NCBI RefSeq assembly: GCF_010550675.1
Contig: NZ_JAAGOA010000035.1
Coordinates: forward strand, 1-64,000
DNA: 64,000 nt
DNA from: Phytoactinopolyspora halotolerans
Lineage (GTDB): Bacteria > Actinomycetota > Actinomycetes > Jiangellales > Jiangellaceae
Reading direction: 5' to 3'
Below are positions 1 to 11,496 of this stretch, one piece after another (within the stretch, counting starts at the first letter, position 1; each line of letters starts with the position of its first letter). A model generated the notes under the pieces. The model searched no databases, was not told where the DNA came from, and was given only the letters and a program-made list of their open reading frames with translations. Made by a program: the position numbers and the translations under genes.

Positions 1-1
1 C

Positions 2-106
2 CGGTTCAAGCAATGGCGCGGGATCGCCACCAGATACGACAAGTACGCCCGCACCTACCACGGCGGCGTCCTCCTGGCCGCCACCATCATCCTCGCCCGG
101 CCATGA
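2..106 (+). CDS. Transposase C-terminal fragment (IS5-like), cut by window edge
   Basis: Reading frame open from the window edge, 34 residues then TGA. The residues run RFKQWRGIATRYDKYARTY followed by a hydrophobic end (GVLLAATIILARP), which is the pattern of the extreme C-terminus of IS5-group DDE transposases (arginine/tyrosine-rich 'RYDK' segment, then a short hydrophobic helix). Whether the element is complete lies outside the window. No inverted repeat could be matched to its other end, so only the tail is claimed. Confidence 0.6.
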   Translation, partial: RFKQWRGIATRYDKYARTYHGGVLLAATIILARP

Positions 107-137
107 ATTAGGAGACACGCCCTAGGCGCGGGGTGGG

Positions 138-1712
138 CTACTCCGGGTGCCGGACGTCGACGATCAGGTCGTCGCCGAACTCCTGGACCCGCATCGGGAA
201 CTCTCCCCGAACGCCGATGGCCCAGGTGAGGACACCCTCGAAGTCGCCTACCCGGACAATCTCTGTGATCGCCGAGGTGCCTGTACCCGGTAGCCGGTCC
301 GGTCCGGTGTAGGTCTGCTCGGCGTCACCGGTGCGCTCGCGCCCGGACGCATGCTCCATCCGCACCAGGATGGTCGCGTCGCCGCTGACGTCGACGACAC
401 GGCCCGATCCAGGCTCCTCGACCGGACCGTCGACGTACGACACCTCGTATCCCGGCACCTCGTCGCCGCGGAACCGGAACGCGACCCGGTCATATCCGGC
501 GTGCAGCCCGCTGTCCACCGCCGTCAGCAATTTGACGTCGTCCGTCGGGGCAGCGCTCTCCGGAGCGGTGTTCACCTCTGGTAGCACCGAGGTGGGTTCG
601 CCCCGGGCGTCCAGCACGGTCACCATCCGCCCGTCGGACGTGTAGCCGATGACGTGTTCAGTCTCGGACTGCCCGATCGGCATCGCCCATCCACGCACGT
701 CAGCAGAGGCGACCTCGGTTGGGCGGAAGCCAGCCGTGCCCGCCCCTTCGGTACCGGCGAGGATGCGCGCCAGCCCGGGCGCGGCGAAGCCGCCGATCGC
801 TCCGTTCCCGCCCGGTACGTCGAGTCGACCCACCGAGAGCCGACGGTCCGCGTCGGGGGCCCAACAGGCGGGATCGCCTTCGTCGCCGTTGGCCCGGGCC
901 ACCAGGCACAGCTCCGACCCGGAACGTACAGCGATCACGGCAAAGGGCTGTTCCTGGCTGTCATAGCGGGCAACGACCGTGCGCTCGCCGTTCGCGTCGT
1001 TGTCCCCGCCGTCTTGTCCATCGGTCTCACCGTCGCCGTCCGGCGACGCCGGCTCGGCGTTAGTAGGTGCAGGTTCCGCGAAGTCCAGATGCTCGATCAT
1101 CCGGTCGAGCACCTGTGTCGTCGATTCGAAGTCCTGATCCGGACGTTCATGGGTGGAGGCGATCAGTGCACCGTCGGCTTGGTAGATCACCCACACGTAC
1201 GCCAGGGTGCCCTCGTCCAGCAGCCCTTCGCCGGTCGCCTCGTGCAGGACGGCTACTGCTTCCCGGTCGGCGACGGTGGCGGAGTCGCGCGAGCGAACCC
1301 GTCCGAAGGACTCGGACGACGACGCGTCCTCGAAGGTCACGTCACTGCGGTTGAACACGATTGCAGCGTCCGGTTCGGTCCCCTCCTCCGGCGTGACCGG
1401 CTCCGGATCGAAGAGGGAGCATGCCGCGACCACGTCGCCGGGGTTCGTGTGCCAGTCGTCCGGGTAGGCGACCGAGTACCCGGCTTCGCCGTTGACGCAA
1501 TCCTGCAGCGCACGCGTCGGCCCGGGACTCGATGTCGGCGACGAGTCGCTGCTGGCCGTGTCCGTCGGCCCGGGCGAAGCGGTCTCGTCCGGGGTCGGTT
1601 CCGGAGTGTCCCCGGCATCATCGTCCGCGTCGCCGCAGGCTGCGACCGCGAGCACCGCGACCGCGCTCATCGCTCCGACTCTCCGCAGACCGCGTAACCG
1701 ATGATCCTGCAT
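138..1712 (-). CDS. Secreted lipoprotein with C-terminal AMIN-like domain
   Basis: 524 residues. A short basic N-terminus, hydrophobic stretch and lipobox (VAAC, Cys26) predict a lipoprotein exported and anchored to the membrane outer face. Two low-complexity Asp/Glu/Pro/Ser/Thr linkers (about 27-65 and 225-243) separate a middle domain from a C-terminal beta-rich domain (about 393-524) that looks like the actinobacterial AMIN-like domain, thought to bind envelope polysaccharide or peptidoglycan. No catalytic motif is visible. It lies next to a transposase remnant and 57 bp downstream of the amidohydrolase gene on the same strand. Function is unknown; the lipoprotein call is firm and the AMIN-like call moderate. 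Confidence 0.75.
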   Translation of the reverse strand: MQDHRLRGLRRVGAMSAVAVLAVAACGDADDDAGDTPEPTPDETASPGPTDTASSDSSPTSSPGPTRALQDCVNGEAGYSVAYPDDWHTNPGDVVAACSLFDPEPVTPEEGTEPDAAIVFNRSDVTFEDASSSESFGRVRSRDSATVADREAVAVLHEATGEGLLDEGTLAYVWVIYQADGALIASTHERPDQDFESTTQVLDRMIEHLDFAEPAPTNAEPASPDGDGETDGQDGGDNDANGERTVVARYDSQEQPFAVIAVRSGSELCLVARANGDEGDPACWAPDADRRLSVGRLDVPGGNGAIGGFAAPGLARILAGTEGAGTAGFRPTEVASADVRGWAMPIGQSETEHVIGYTSDGRMVTVLDARGEPTSVLPEVNTAPESAAPTDDVKLLTAVDSGLHAGYDRVAFRFRGDEVPGYEVSYVDGPVEEPGSGRVVDVSGDATILVRMEHASGRERTGDAEQTYTGPDRLPGTGTSAITEIVRVGDFEGVLTWAIGVRGEFPMRVQEFGDDLIVDVRHPE

Positions 1713-1769
1713 ACAGCCCCGGTATCCGGACCCTGGGTGCGCGAAACGGGTACCGGCTCAGGCCGCGGC

Positions 1770-3272
1770 TCATGAGTTCCGGCGGATTGAGAAGTCACAC
1801 CAGGTGAAACGACCGGCCAGCAGCGTCGCCGTGACCGGCATCCGGCGGAGTTCGTCCGGCGAACACGCGAACGGGTCGCGATCGACGACGACGAGATCCG
1901 CAGGATCCCCGACGACGACACCGGAGCGACCGCGGCTGCTGGCGGCGAGAGCGACGCCGATCGGCAGCCGTTGCTCGGGGTGCCACGGCGCCCGGTTGTC
2001 CCGGCTTCGGCTCGTTGCCGAGGCGATGGCCTGCCAGGGATCGAGCGGCGCCACCGGAGCGTCGGATCCAAGACGCAATGTCGCGCCGGCCGCGTGCAGC
2101 GACGCGAACGGGAACGCTCGCCCGGTACGCCCGTGCCAGTAGCGCTCGGCGATGTCCCGGTCGTCCATCGCGTGTTCTGGTTGCACGCTGGCGACCAGCC
2201 CGAGCGTCGCGAACCGGGCGACGTCGTCCTCGCGCAGCAACTGGGCGTGCTCGATGGCGCCGGTCATACCCAGGTCTTCGAACGTATCGAGCACCTCGGT
2301 GTTGGCCCGGTCTCCGATTGCGTGCACCGCGGCGCCGATGCCGTTGGCGCCCGCGCGCTGCAGAAGCGCGCGCAGTTCCTCGACCGGAACGCTGGACACT
2401 CCGCAGGCGTGCGGCGCGGCCGGGTCCAGGCCGGGATACGGGTCCCAGCACAGCGCCGTGCGGGTGTTCAGCGAACCGTCGACGACCACCTTGAGCGGAC
2501 CCATGGTCACCAGCCCGGACGGTTCGAGGTCCATCCCGGTGCGCAGCCCTGCTGCGATCGCGTCATCCAACCGGTCCGGCCACACCGATGCCTCGACCCG
2601 CAGCGTCCGTACACCTGCGCTGACCCGTGCCGGCCACTCGGTCGCATTGTCCGCGTTCTCGAAATCCACAATCCCGACGACGCCCCGACGCGCAGCCGCT
2701 TCGGCAGCCTCGCGGTATGCGTCCACGGGCATTGTGCTGCGCATCCGGACACGGTCGAGGGCGTCGATCCACTCCGTCTCGCGCACCAACCCGGACGGCG
2801 GCGGCTCGACCTCCAGCAGCTCGGCTGCGCGCGTGTTCAACCATGCGCAGTGCAGATCGCTGCCGATGAGCACCACCGGCACGGACGGTGCCACGGCGTC
2901 GAGGTCGGGCAACGACGGTGTGTCCGGCCAGAGCGCGTCCCGGAACCCGTAGCCGGTCAGCGATTCACCTTCGGCGAGCGACGACTCGGCGAGTGCCGAC
3001 CGGACGAGGCCGAGTGCTTCGGCGGCGCTGCGCGCACCGGAGAGGTCGAAACGTCGACGCTGCTCGACCCATTGTGTGAAGTGGACGTGGCAGTCCCACA
3101 GCCCGGGTCCGACGAAGCGCCCGTCGAGCCGGATCTCGTCCCGGCCGGTTCCGTCGAGCGTGCCCGCAGGACCGATCTCCGCGATGCGACCGCCACTCAG
3201 CAGCACATCGCGCGTGCCGTCGGCGCCGAACGGGCGGGCATCCCGGAGGACGAGATCAGGCGTGTCGCACAT
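1770..3272 (-). CDS. Amidohydrolase family protein (YtcJ-like)
   Basis: 500 residues, the usual length for the YtcJ/amidohydrolase-3 group. The N-terminal beta-sandwich leads to the first metal motif CHVHF (His62, His64) after the typical 'GPGLWDCHVH' turn. A later HAIGDRAN motif supplies another metal histidine and GSDAPV the aspartate near the C-terminus. Family members hydrolyse N-acyl or cyclic amide substrates with a mono- or binuclear metal centre in the cytoplasm; the substrate cannot be read from sequence. A clear ribosome site (AAGGGAG, 4 bases before ATG) fixes the start. Monocistronic or loosely coupled to the downstream lipoprotein. Confidence 0.88.
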   Translation of the reverse strand: MCDTPDLVLRDARPFGADGTRDVLLSGGRIAEIGPAGTLDGTGRDEIRLDGRFVGPGLWDCHVHFTQWVEQRRRFDLSGARSAAEALGLVRSALAESSLAEGESLTGYGFRDALWPDTPSLPDLDAVAPSVPVVLIGSDLHCAWLNTRAAELLEVEPPPSGLVRETEWIDALDRVRMRSTMPVDAYREAAEAAARRGVVGIVDFENADNATEWPARVSAGVRTLRVEASVWPDRLDDAIAAGLRTGMDLEPSGLVTMGPLKVVVDGSLNTRTALCWDPYPGLDPAAPHACGVSSVPVEELRALLQRAGANGIGAAVHAIGDRANTEVLDTFEDLGMTGAIEHAQLLREDDVARFATLGLVASVQPEHAMDDRDIAERYWHGRTGRAFPFASLHAAGATLRLGSDAPVAPLDPWQAIASATSRSRDNRAPWHPEQRLPIGVALAASSRGRSGVVVGDPADLVVVDRDPFACSPDELRRMPVTATLLAGRFTWCDFSIRRNS

Positions 3273-3349
3273 GGTGCTCCCTTCGGGTCAAGGCCGCCAC
3301 CAGCGTAGTCGGCGGTCGACCGTGGTTGGCTGGTGAGGCGTGCAGTTGA

Positions 3350-3553
3350 TCAGGATGACCCGCCGCTGGCGATGCCGCGCCTGGCCCGCTCCCCACGCAA
3401 ACCCCTCCCCTGGTTGATCGCCTGTTGCGAGGCGTCGACGTCGACCTGCTCACCCACCTGCGCCGCGAACACCGCTGCCATGAGCTTCTCCAGCACCGCG
3501 AACAGGTCGACACGTTCCGCATCGTCCACCGCACAGACAGCCCTCGAGCCCAT
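3350..3553 (-). CDS. Possible small hypothetical protein
   Basis: 67-codon frame in the 311-base gap between the amidohydrolase and a lipoprotein gene. Its composition is protein-like (alternating hydrophobic and acidic residues, e.g. VDLFAVLEKLMAAVFAAQ, a good amphipathic helix) but there is no strong ribosome site and no family I recognise; the last 20 residues are Gly/Arg-rich. It could be a remnant of a longer gene or a chance frame. Nothing else is seen in this gap. Confidence 0.25.
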   Translation of the reverse strand: MGSRAVCAVDDAERVDLFAVLEKLMAAVFAAQVGEQVDVDASQQAINQGRGLRGERARRGIASGGSS

Positions 3554-3583
3554 CCGACTCTTCTGACGCTGAATCGGTTCCTC

Positions 3584-4159
3584 TCAGCATTCGCGCTCCA
3601 CATGAAGCTCGATCGGCCCCAAGACTTCGCGCGATCGGCCTCCGTCGTCGGCATATGCGATCCGGACCCGGTCTATCGACGCGACCGCATCGTCCAGCTT
3701 GAACACGGTGGCGAGCACCCACTCCTCCCCCGGTTCGATGGTCTCGCCCACCGCGGGCCGCCGCGCGTCCCACGCCTGCGATTCTTCGGCATCCCGGGGC
3801 GGGCGGCCTGATCCGTTGGCGGGTTGAAGTGTGGTCGTGCCGTCCTGACCGGGAGTGGGAATCTCCAGAAGGGCCGCCTCGACTAGCTCCATTCCCACCG
3901 GATTGACGGCCGTGACCGCGCTGATCGTCACGGACCGTTCCCCAGTGTTGGTGATGATCTCGTTGTTCAGCGTCACCCACGGGCTCCTCGTGAGGGCGTC
4001 ACAGACACCAAGCACCGCTCCCGGTTCGTCGAGTTCTTCTATGTCCTCGGCCACCGCACCGGTGCCTCCACCGAACACCAGCTCGCCCCTGTCGCCCGAG
4101 CAACCCAAGACAGCCAGAACGATCAGCATAGGCGCCCAGACCACCAGTCGGCGGGTCAT
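3584..4159 (-). CDS. Hypothetical lipoprotein
   Basis: 191 residues from the ATG that places MTRR before a hydrophobic core and the lipobox VLGC (Cys20); an upstream in-frame start would add 29 residues that spoil the signal peptide, so the inner start is chosen. The mature part is beta-rich, with a segment 'VTLNNEIITNTGERSVTISAV' type pattern reminiscent of Ig-like accessory domains in which a conserved sequence contrasts 'normal' and 'new' traits; no catalytic residues are evident. It lies just downstream of the rhamnogalacturonan lyase gene on the same strand, with about 100 bp between. Function unknown. Confidence 0.7.
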   Translation of the reverse strand: MTRRLVVWAPMLIVLAVLGCSGDRGELVFGGGTGAVAEDIEELDEPGAVLGVCDALTRSPWVTLNNEIITNTGERSVTISAVTAVNPVGMELVEAALLEIPTPGQDGTTTLQPANGSGRPPRDAEESQAWDARRPAVGETIEPGEEWVLATVFKLDDAVASIDRVRIAYADDGGRSREVLGPIELHVEREC

Positions 4160-4256
4160 CTCGAGGTTCGGCCTCGGCACGCGCGGGACTCCGCGATTCC
4201 CCTCCAGCGTCACTGCTGAAGCATAGCCATGCCGACTCCGGCGCACACTGAAAGCG

Positions 4257-6587
4257 TTACCTCCTCGCCCCGGTGGCAGGCTCGAGAGCCGGGCTGCCCG
4301 CGTACGAGATATCCGGGTGAGGCGGCGTCGTCATGCCGTCGCCGAGGAAGTAGTCGACGTGGTGGGACTGCATGTACCCCTTGAGCGTCATGGCGTTGCG
4401 ATACGCAGGGTTGTGCGCGAGCGTGTACAGGCGGGTGTCGGTCGGGTGATCCGTCGTGAAGATGATCAACTCGTTGTAGTCGCCGTTGGCGTACACTGCC
4501 TCTTCCCGCCAGTCTCCGAGGATGTCGCCGACGAGGGCCGGGTTATTGCGCGGACCATTCACTGCTCCGTAATGCCAGACGCTCAGCAGCCGCGGCAGCG
4601 CATTGGTCGGGGTCGGGTTGTTCCAGTCCCACTTCTCGAACTTGCCGTCGTTGAGCAGCTCCATCAGGATGTCACCGTCCCACCACAGGCCCAGTTGCGG
4701 CCACGGCTGCAGCGAGGTGTCCGGTTCGGTGAGCTGGTTCGATGGCGCGTTGTAGAGACCGTCGAAGGACCAGACCTCCATGCCCGGGAACCTCGGGTCG
4801 ATGTCACCGGCCATCCCCCGCCCCACGTCGGGTGATCCGGATCCGGCATGCTGCCAGATCATGGCACCGTCGCTCGGGTCGTAGTAGTACTCGCGCAGAC
4901 CGCTCGGATTGTTCTGCTGGACCGCGAATCCTTCGAGGCCCGGCCGGCTCGGATCCATGTCGGCGATGTGGAATCGGTCGCCGTGCACGATGCCCTGCGG
5001 GCCCAATGAGTAGCGCAGGCTGCCGTCGCCGTCGAGCACGAATCCGATCTCGGCGACCTCGTCCGTGCCGTCACCGTCCACGTCGATGATGCGGGTGTTG
5101 TGCCCGTCCGGCGCATCCTGGTTGCCGCGCAGCCACTTCCACTCCATGCTGACGTCGCTGCCGTCGAAGTTCCAGGCGGTCATCATGAGGTTGAAGCCGC
5201 CGTTGCCGACCCGGTTCTTCATATAGGCCACCAGACTCGGCGTCGACCCGTCCAGATAACCCACGCCGAACCGGGCGTACATCGGGCCGTCCGACAGGTA
5301 GTCCGTGGGCACCTGAGCAGAGTCGCGCATCGCGCCCGTCTGCCCGTCGAGAATGGCGACGAACTGGTGGTTGTCATCGGGGTGGCTGAATGTGGTTCCG
5401 TCTCCGAACGTGACACCGTTGGCGATGCGCAGCGCGACCTCGGCCCGCCCGTCGCTGTCGAAGTCGTAGACAGTCACGCCGTCGTTGTGACCGACGTCGA
5501 TGGTGGACGAGCCGCCCTCGATGTTGTTCCGGTCCGTGCTGTTCGGCCCCATGTCGACCTCCCAGAGGAGTTGTCCGTCTCTGGTGTAGGCCTCGATCTT
5601 CTGGTGCGGGGAGGCGTGCCGATCCACCACGAACTCATACTCGCCGTCGCCGGTGAGGTCACCAACCCACGCGTAGTCGATGCGGGCGCCGTGACGCAGC
5701 GGGACCCGGACCACGGGCTCGGTGTCGTTGTTGGCGGGCAACGTGAACGCCCCGCTCGGCGGCTGCTCCGCCCCGTCGACCACGGGACGCACCCGGTAGG
5801 TGTTCGACCGGCTCAGGTCCGCGGTCGAGTCGACGAAGTTGGTGCCCCCGGTCAGGACGCTGGAGTTCAAGCGTACTTCGGCTCCCCCGCCGGTGGACCG
5901 GTACACGTTGAAGCCGATGCCGTCCGGGTCCAGCCCCAGCAACCGCCAGCTCACCAGCACCTCGGTGCTGCTGGAGCGCACCGCTACTACCCCACGATCA
6001 AGGTTCTCCATCGGCCCGGCATCTGGCTCTGGCTGTGACGATCCGTCGTCGACCTCGATCAGCTGCCACTGCTGGTTCGCGCCGCCGGTGTCGTCGTACT
6101 GGGAGATCCGAGCGCCGTCGGCGGTGGACCGCTCCCACACATCCAGCACCTTTCCGCTGTGCCGGTTGACGAGTTTCACGTATCCGCCGTCCGTATCGAG
6201 GGCCTCGAACTGCTGGTTCGGCCCGCCGTTGCCAGCCCACTGGACGACCTGTGCACCGTTTTCGGTCGATCTCTCGAAGACGTCGATGACCTTGCCACTG
6301 TGCCGGGCCATCAACCGGTAATGGCCGTCGCCGACATCGATGAACCTGAACTGCTGGTTGGGCGCGTCGTGGCGGGTTTGCTGGACGATCTCGGCCCCGT
6401 CCTCGACGGAGGCATCCGCGACCTCGATGGCCTTGCCACTGTGCCGGGACTCCAGCACGTACCAGGCGCCGGTGTCGATATCCGCCGCGTGAGCGGCGGA
6501 CGACACGACGACCACCATCGCAGCCACCATTGCGAACGCCCCGGCGACCAACGCCGCGATCGAGGCTCTCGACCATCTCGTCATCAT
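4257..6587 (-). CDS. Secreted rhamnogalacturonan lyase (PL11) with N-terminal ricin-type lectin domain
   Basis: 776 residues. Signal peptide about 1-34 (cleavage after AHA). Residues about 36-176 form a ricin-type beta-trefoil with three repeats of the SRHSGK..(I/L)(D/E)V and QQF/QQW pattern, a carbohydrate-binding module. About 195-280 is a fibronectin-like segment, and about 285-765 matches the PL11 propeller: repeated calcium-binding DxDxDG turns (DLTGDGEYEF, DFDSDGRAEV, DVDGDGTDEV) and the C-terminal GDWREEAVY and TLAHNPAYR motifs. The family cleaves rhamnogalacturonan I of pectin by beta-elimination outside the cell. Two adjacent ATGs follow GGAGG; the second (3 bases in) has the better spacing. 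A LacI-type operator lies about 20 bp upstream. Confidence 0.92.
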   Translation of the reverse strand: MMTRWSRASIAALVAGAFAMVAAMVVVVSSAAHAADIDTGAWYVLESRHSGKAIEVADASVEDGAEIVQQTRHDAPNQQFRFIDVGDGHYRLMARHSGKVIDVFERSTENGAQVVQWAGNGGPNQQFEALDTDGGYVKLVNRHSGKVLDVWERSTADGARISQYDDTGGANQQWQLIEVDDGSSQPEPDAGPMENLDRGVVAVRSSSTEVLVSWRLLGLDPDGIGFNVYRSTGGGAEVRLNSSVLTGGTNFVDSTADLSRSNTYRVRPVVDGAEQPPSGAFTLPANNDTEPVVRVPLRHGARIDYAWVGDLTGDGEYEFVVDRHASPHQKIEAYTRDGQLLWEVDMGPNSTDRNNIEGGSSTIDVGHNDGVTVYDFDSDGRAEVALRIANGVTFGDGTTFSHPDDNHQFVAILDGQTGAMRDSAQVPTDYLSDGPMYARFGVGYLDGSTPSLVAYMKNRVGNGGFNLMMTAWNFDGSDVSMEWKWLRGNQDAPDGHNTRIIDVDGDGTDEVAEIGFVLDGDGSLRYSLGPQGIVHGDRFHIADMDPSRPGLEGFAVQQNNPSGLREYYYDPSDGAMIWQHAGSGSPDVGRGMAGDIDPRFPGMEVWSFDGLYNAPSNQLTEPDTSLQPWPQLGLWWDGDILMELLNDGKFEKWDWNNPTPTNALPRLLSVWHYGAVNGPRNNPALVGDILGDWREEAVYANGDYNELIIFTTDHPTDTRLYTLAHNPAYRNAMTLKGYMQSHHVDYFLGDGMTTPPHPDISYAGSPALEPATGARR

Positions 6588-6605
6588 GACCTCCCTGGCA
6601 TGGAC

Positions 6606-6620
6606 AGCAAGCGCTTTCCG
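6606..6620 (-). promoter_or_regulatory. Putative LacI/CRE-like operator before the PL11 gene
   Basis: On the gene strand the bases read CGGAAAGCGCTTGCT, with a perfect central palindrome AAGCGCTT. This is the core shape of LacI-family and catabolite-response operators (central CG, flanking A/T). It sits 19-33 bases upstream of the lyase start, suited to repression by road-block. No LacI gene is adjacent, so the cognate regulator is unknown. Confidence 0.45.
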
Positions 6621-6819
6621 GCAACGTGCTGCATCATTGGTTCACGGTCAACGGATCCGGACAAATGCGTGCACACTACTGCGCATGACCGTCGCCCAGC
6701 CGTCAGCTGGGTCTGCCTAGACTGCGACCCATACTGCGACGTGTGCGCCGACGAGGTACCTGATCGAAGGGCCAAACGCGTGATCTTGTGCCAGTCCCCT
6801 AAAGGATCCAGGGGGTGCT

Positions 6820-7353
6820 GTGCGTCTTGAGGGCATGGGCGACGAGAGATCAGACGGCGGTCACGACGGATTCGACGACTGGTACGTACAAGCCTTCCCG
6901 CAAGTGCGCGGCGCGTTGGCGCTGGCGATCGGGGACGCCGACCTCGCCGAGGAAGCCGCGGCAGAGGCGTTCACGCGAGCGCTGGTGAGCTGGCGCAAGG
7001 TCCATGCACTGGACTCACCGACGGGCTGGGTCTACGCGACCGCGCTCAATCATGTCCGGTCGACGCTGCGGCGGCTACGGCTGGAACGGCGACATCAGCA
7101 GCGCCTACGTGCCGGGCCGAGGTCGTACCAACCGCCGCCGGAACCGGAGCCGGCGCTATGGCGCGCCGTCGCGGAGTTGCCGCCGCGGACACGCGAGGCA
7201 GTCGCGCTGAGATACGTCGCCGACCTTTCCGAAGCCCAAGTAGCAGCCGTCATGGGAGTCAGTGCTGGAACGGTAGCCGCGACGCTGCATCAGGCGCGCC
7301 GGCGGCTCGCGCAGATCCTGGCTGACGACGTCGACAAGGAGCGGACACGATGA
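6820..7353 (+). CDS. ECF-type RNA polymerase sigma factor
   Basis: 177 residues from GTG (preceded by AGGGGGT with good spacing); an ATG five codons in is an alternative. Region 2 (about 22-90) carries the DADLAEEAAAEAFTRALVSW helix and the GWVYATALNHVRSTLRRLR segment of sigma-70 region 2, and region 4 (about 115-170) the PPRTREAVALRYVADLSEAQ start and a helix-turn-helix (VAAVMGVSAGTVAATLHQAR). It resembles the SigE-like actinobacterial group with short interdomain linker. Its stop overlaps the start of the next gene (ATGA), so the two are translationally coupled; that partner is the likely regulator. Confidence 0.88.
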   Translation: MRLEGMGDERSDGGHDGFDDWYVQAFPQVRGALALAIGDADLAEEAAAEAFTRALVSWRKVHALDSPTGWVYATALNHVRSTLRRLRLERRHQQRLRAGPRSYQPPPEPEPALWRAVAELPPRTREAVALRYVADLSEAQVAAVMGVSAGTVAATLHQARRRLAQILADDVDKERTR

Positions 7354-8456
7354 GCACGATCGGTGACGAGAAACTGGCAGAGCTGCGGTCGATGGTGGAG
7401 ACACGCCCCGCTCCTCCGCCCGCAGAAATCCATGCACGCGCGGCGACGCTTCGCCGGGTACGACGTCGCCGCCGGATCGGCGTAGCGACGACGATCGGGG
7501 TTGCCGGACTGGTGACGGCCTCGATCGCGGCCTTCTCGCCATCCATTGACCAAGACGGCGAAACGATCCCCTGGGTGCTCGGTGCGCCGCCAGCGAGCGC
7601 CGCCAGCACCAACTGCCACTACTTCGGCGGACCTAGCGACCTCCTCGAGCCCACCGACGTCCGTGCCGACCTGGTGTACCTGCCGCCGGACGGCACGGTC
7701 GACGCCCCGCTGCAGACGGTCTCGGCGACCGAAACACAGGTCGAGTGCCCGTTGTCGGACCTGGACGCCGTCGGTTTGCGGCGCGATGCAGAGGGCAACG
7801 TCGAAGCGGCTATCTCGGTGTACGGACCGACGCTCGGCCGGTACGAGCCGGTGGATGGTCGCTCCCAGGAAGTATCGATGCGCGAAGGTAGTGGCTACCT
7901 GCTGACTTGGGACGAGTCCGCATCGCAACTGGCACTCAACTGGTCCGAGGACGGCTCGTGGTGGGCGGCCCAGGCAGTCGGTCTGGACGCGGATGAGCTA
8001 TTGGACGTGATGGAGGCGATCCGCATCGACCACGATCAGGTCGTCGCGTCGTCGTTCCTGGACGGTTTCGAGGTGGTCGTTCCGCAATCCCTGGTCGGGA
8101 AGGACGTGCACGAGTGGAGCGTGAGCTACGGCCGTCCAGACGAAGAGCCGCTGCTCAACCTCATCGTGTCGAGCGCGACAAGTTCCCCGGCTGAGGCCAG
8201 GGTGGTCTCGGTACCCGGCGCCATCCCGGCCGAAGTCGTGGCCGATGACCCGTCGGTCTCGGGGTTCGGGGTCTTCGAGCCGTCCGTGGCCGGTGCCAGC
8301 TCCCTGAGCTGGGATACACCCGACGGGCGCCGCTTCGAGCTGCAATTCACCGGCGACACGGGCCTTGGGGAAGCGCTGGACATCGCCGAGTCTCTCGGTC
8401 GCATCTCGACGAGCGACAAGCACATCACCGACGCATGGCTACACCCCGAGTACTGA
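7350..8456 (+). CDS. Single-pass membrane protein coupled to ECF sigma factor (possible anti-sigma)
   Basis: 368 residues. A cytoplasmic N-terminus of about 45 residues ends in a strongly basic RRVRRRRR stop, followed by one membrane helix (about 48-67, GVATTIGVAGLVTASIAAF) and a large outer domain of about 300 residues. The topology and the 4-base overlap with the sigma gene are those of a membrane anti-sigma factor. No HxxxCxxC zinc motif is visible in the short cytoplasmic part, so it would be a non-ZAS type or simply a co-expressed sensor. Outer domain not recognised. Confidence 0.7.
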   Translation: MSTIGDEKLAELRSMVETRPAPPPAEIHARAATLRRVRRRRRIGVATTIGVAGLVTASIAAFSPSIDQDGETIPWVLGAPPASAASTNCHYFGGPSDLLEPTDVRADLVYLPPDGTVDAPLQTVSATETQVECPLSDLDAVGLRRDAEGNVEAAISVYGPTLGRYEPVDGRSQEVSMREGSGYLLTWDESASQLALNWSEDGSWWAAQAVGLDADELLDVMEAIRIDHDQVVASSFLDGFEVVVPQSLVGKDVHEWSVSYGRPDEEPLLNLIVSSATSSPAEARVVSVPGAIPAEVVADDPSVSGFGVFEPSVAGASSLSWDTPDGRRFELQFTGDTGLGEALDIAESLGRISTSDKHITDAWLHPEY

Positions 8457-8522
8457 AGGTGGCGTGTGCGCGTCGGGATGGGCTCGTCGTCGCCTCACCA
8501 CCCGTCCGGTCCGACGCTCCGC

Positions 8523-10907
<2,385 letters not shown>

Positions 10908-11080
10908 CGTCTCTCCATCTGATACCCGGGTGCCTTCGCCGTGTGGTCTCGGCGTCGCCTGCCTCGATCTAACCATTCTCGAGGTCATGCACGGACCCGC
11001 GCACGCAGCTGATCCCGAGATGCGCGATCTCGGGGTCAGCCGTGCGTGGCTTCGCCGGCATACGGCGCGGGTTGAACGGA

Positions 11081-11491
11081 TCAGGTCAGTTGCTGAATGC
11101 GCACCGTGTTGCCGGCGGGGTCGCGGAAGGCGCAATCGCGGGCGCCCCACGGCTGGTCGGTGGGCTCTTGCATGACTTCGGCGCCGCTGGCCTGAACCCG
11201 ATCGAAGACTCCGTCGACATCGTGGGTGGCCAGCATGATGGCGGCGTACGTCCCCTTGGCCATCATCTCGGTGATGGTGCGCCGTTCCTCGTCGGTGATG
11301 CCGGGGTCGGCTGCCGGCGGCGTCAGCACGATGTTCATCTCCGGCCGGCCCGGAGGCCCGACGGTGATCCAGCGCATCCCGTCGTATCCGACGTCCTTGC
11401 GGACCTCGAAACCGAGAGCGTCGCAGTAGAACGCCATGGCGGCGTCCGGGTCGTCATGCGGCAGGAAGCTCGCGTTGATGATGATGTCCAT
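11081..11491 (-). CDS. VOC (glyoxalase/bleomycin-resistance fold) family protein
   Basis: 136 residues from the ATG of MDIIINASFLPHDD. One beta-alpha-beta-beta-beta repeat starts with DPDAAMAFYCDALGFEV and a second ends in the typical FRDPAGNTVRIQQ. Members bind a metal and catalyse isomerisation, ring-cleavage or drug binding; the substrate is open. The start lies 5 bases after the stop of the AraC-type gene, so the regulator and enzyme are co-transcribed, and the regulator probably controls this pair. Confidence 0.88.
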   Translation of the reverse strand: MDIIINASFLPHDDPDAAMAFYCDALGFEVRKDVGYDGMRWITVGPPGRPEMNIVLTPPAADPGITDEERRTITEMMAKGTYAAIMLATHDVDGVFDRVQASGAEVMQEPTDQPWGARDCAFRDPAGNTVRIQQLT

Positions 11492-11496
11492 GGCAG

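Noticed and set aside
654-1697. 347-codon plus-strand frame over the AMIN-like lipoprotein
   Set aside because: Shadow; no recognisable domain and the minus-strand protein has a lipobox.
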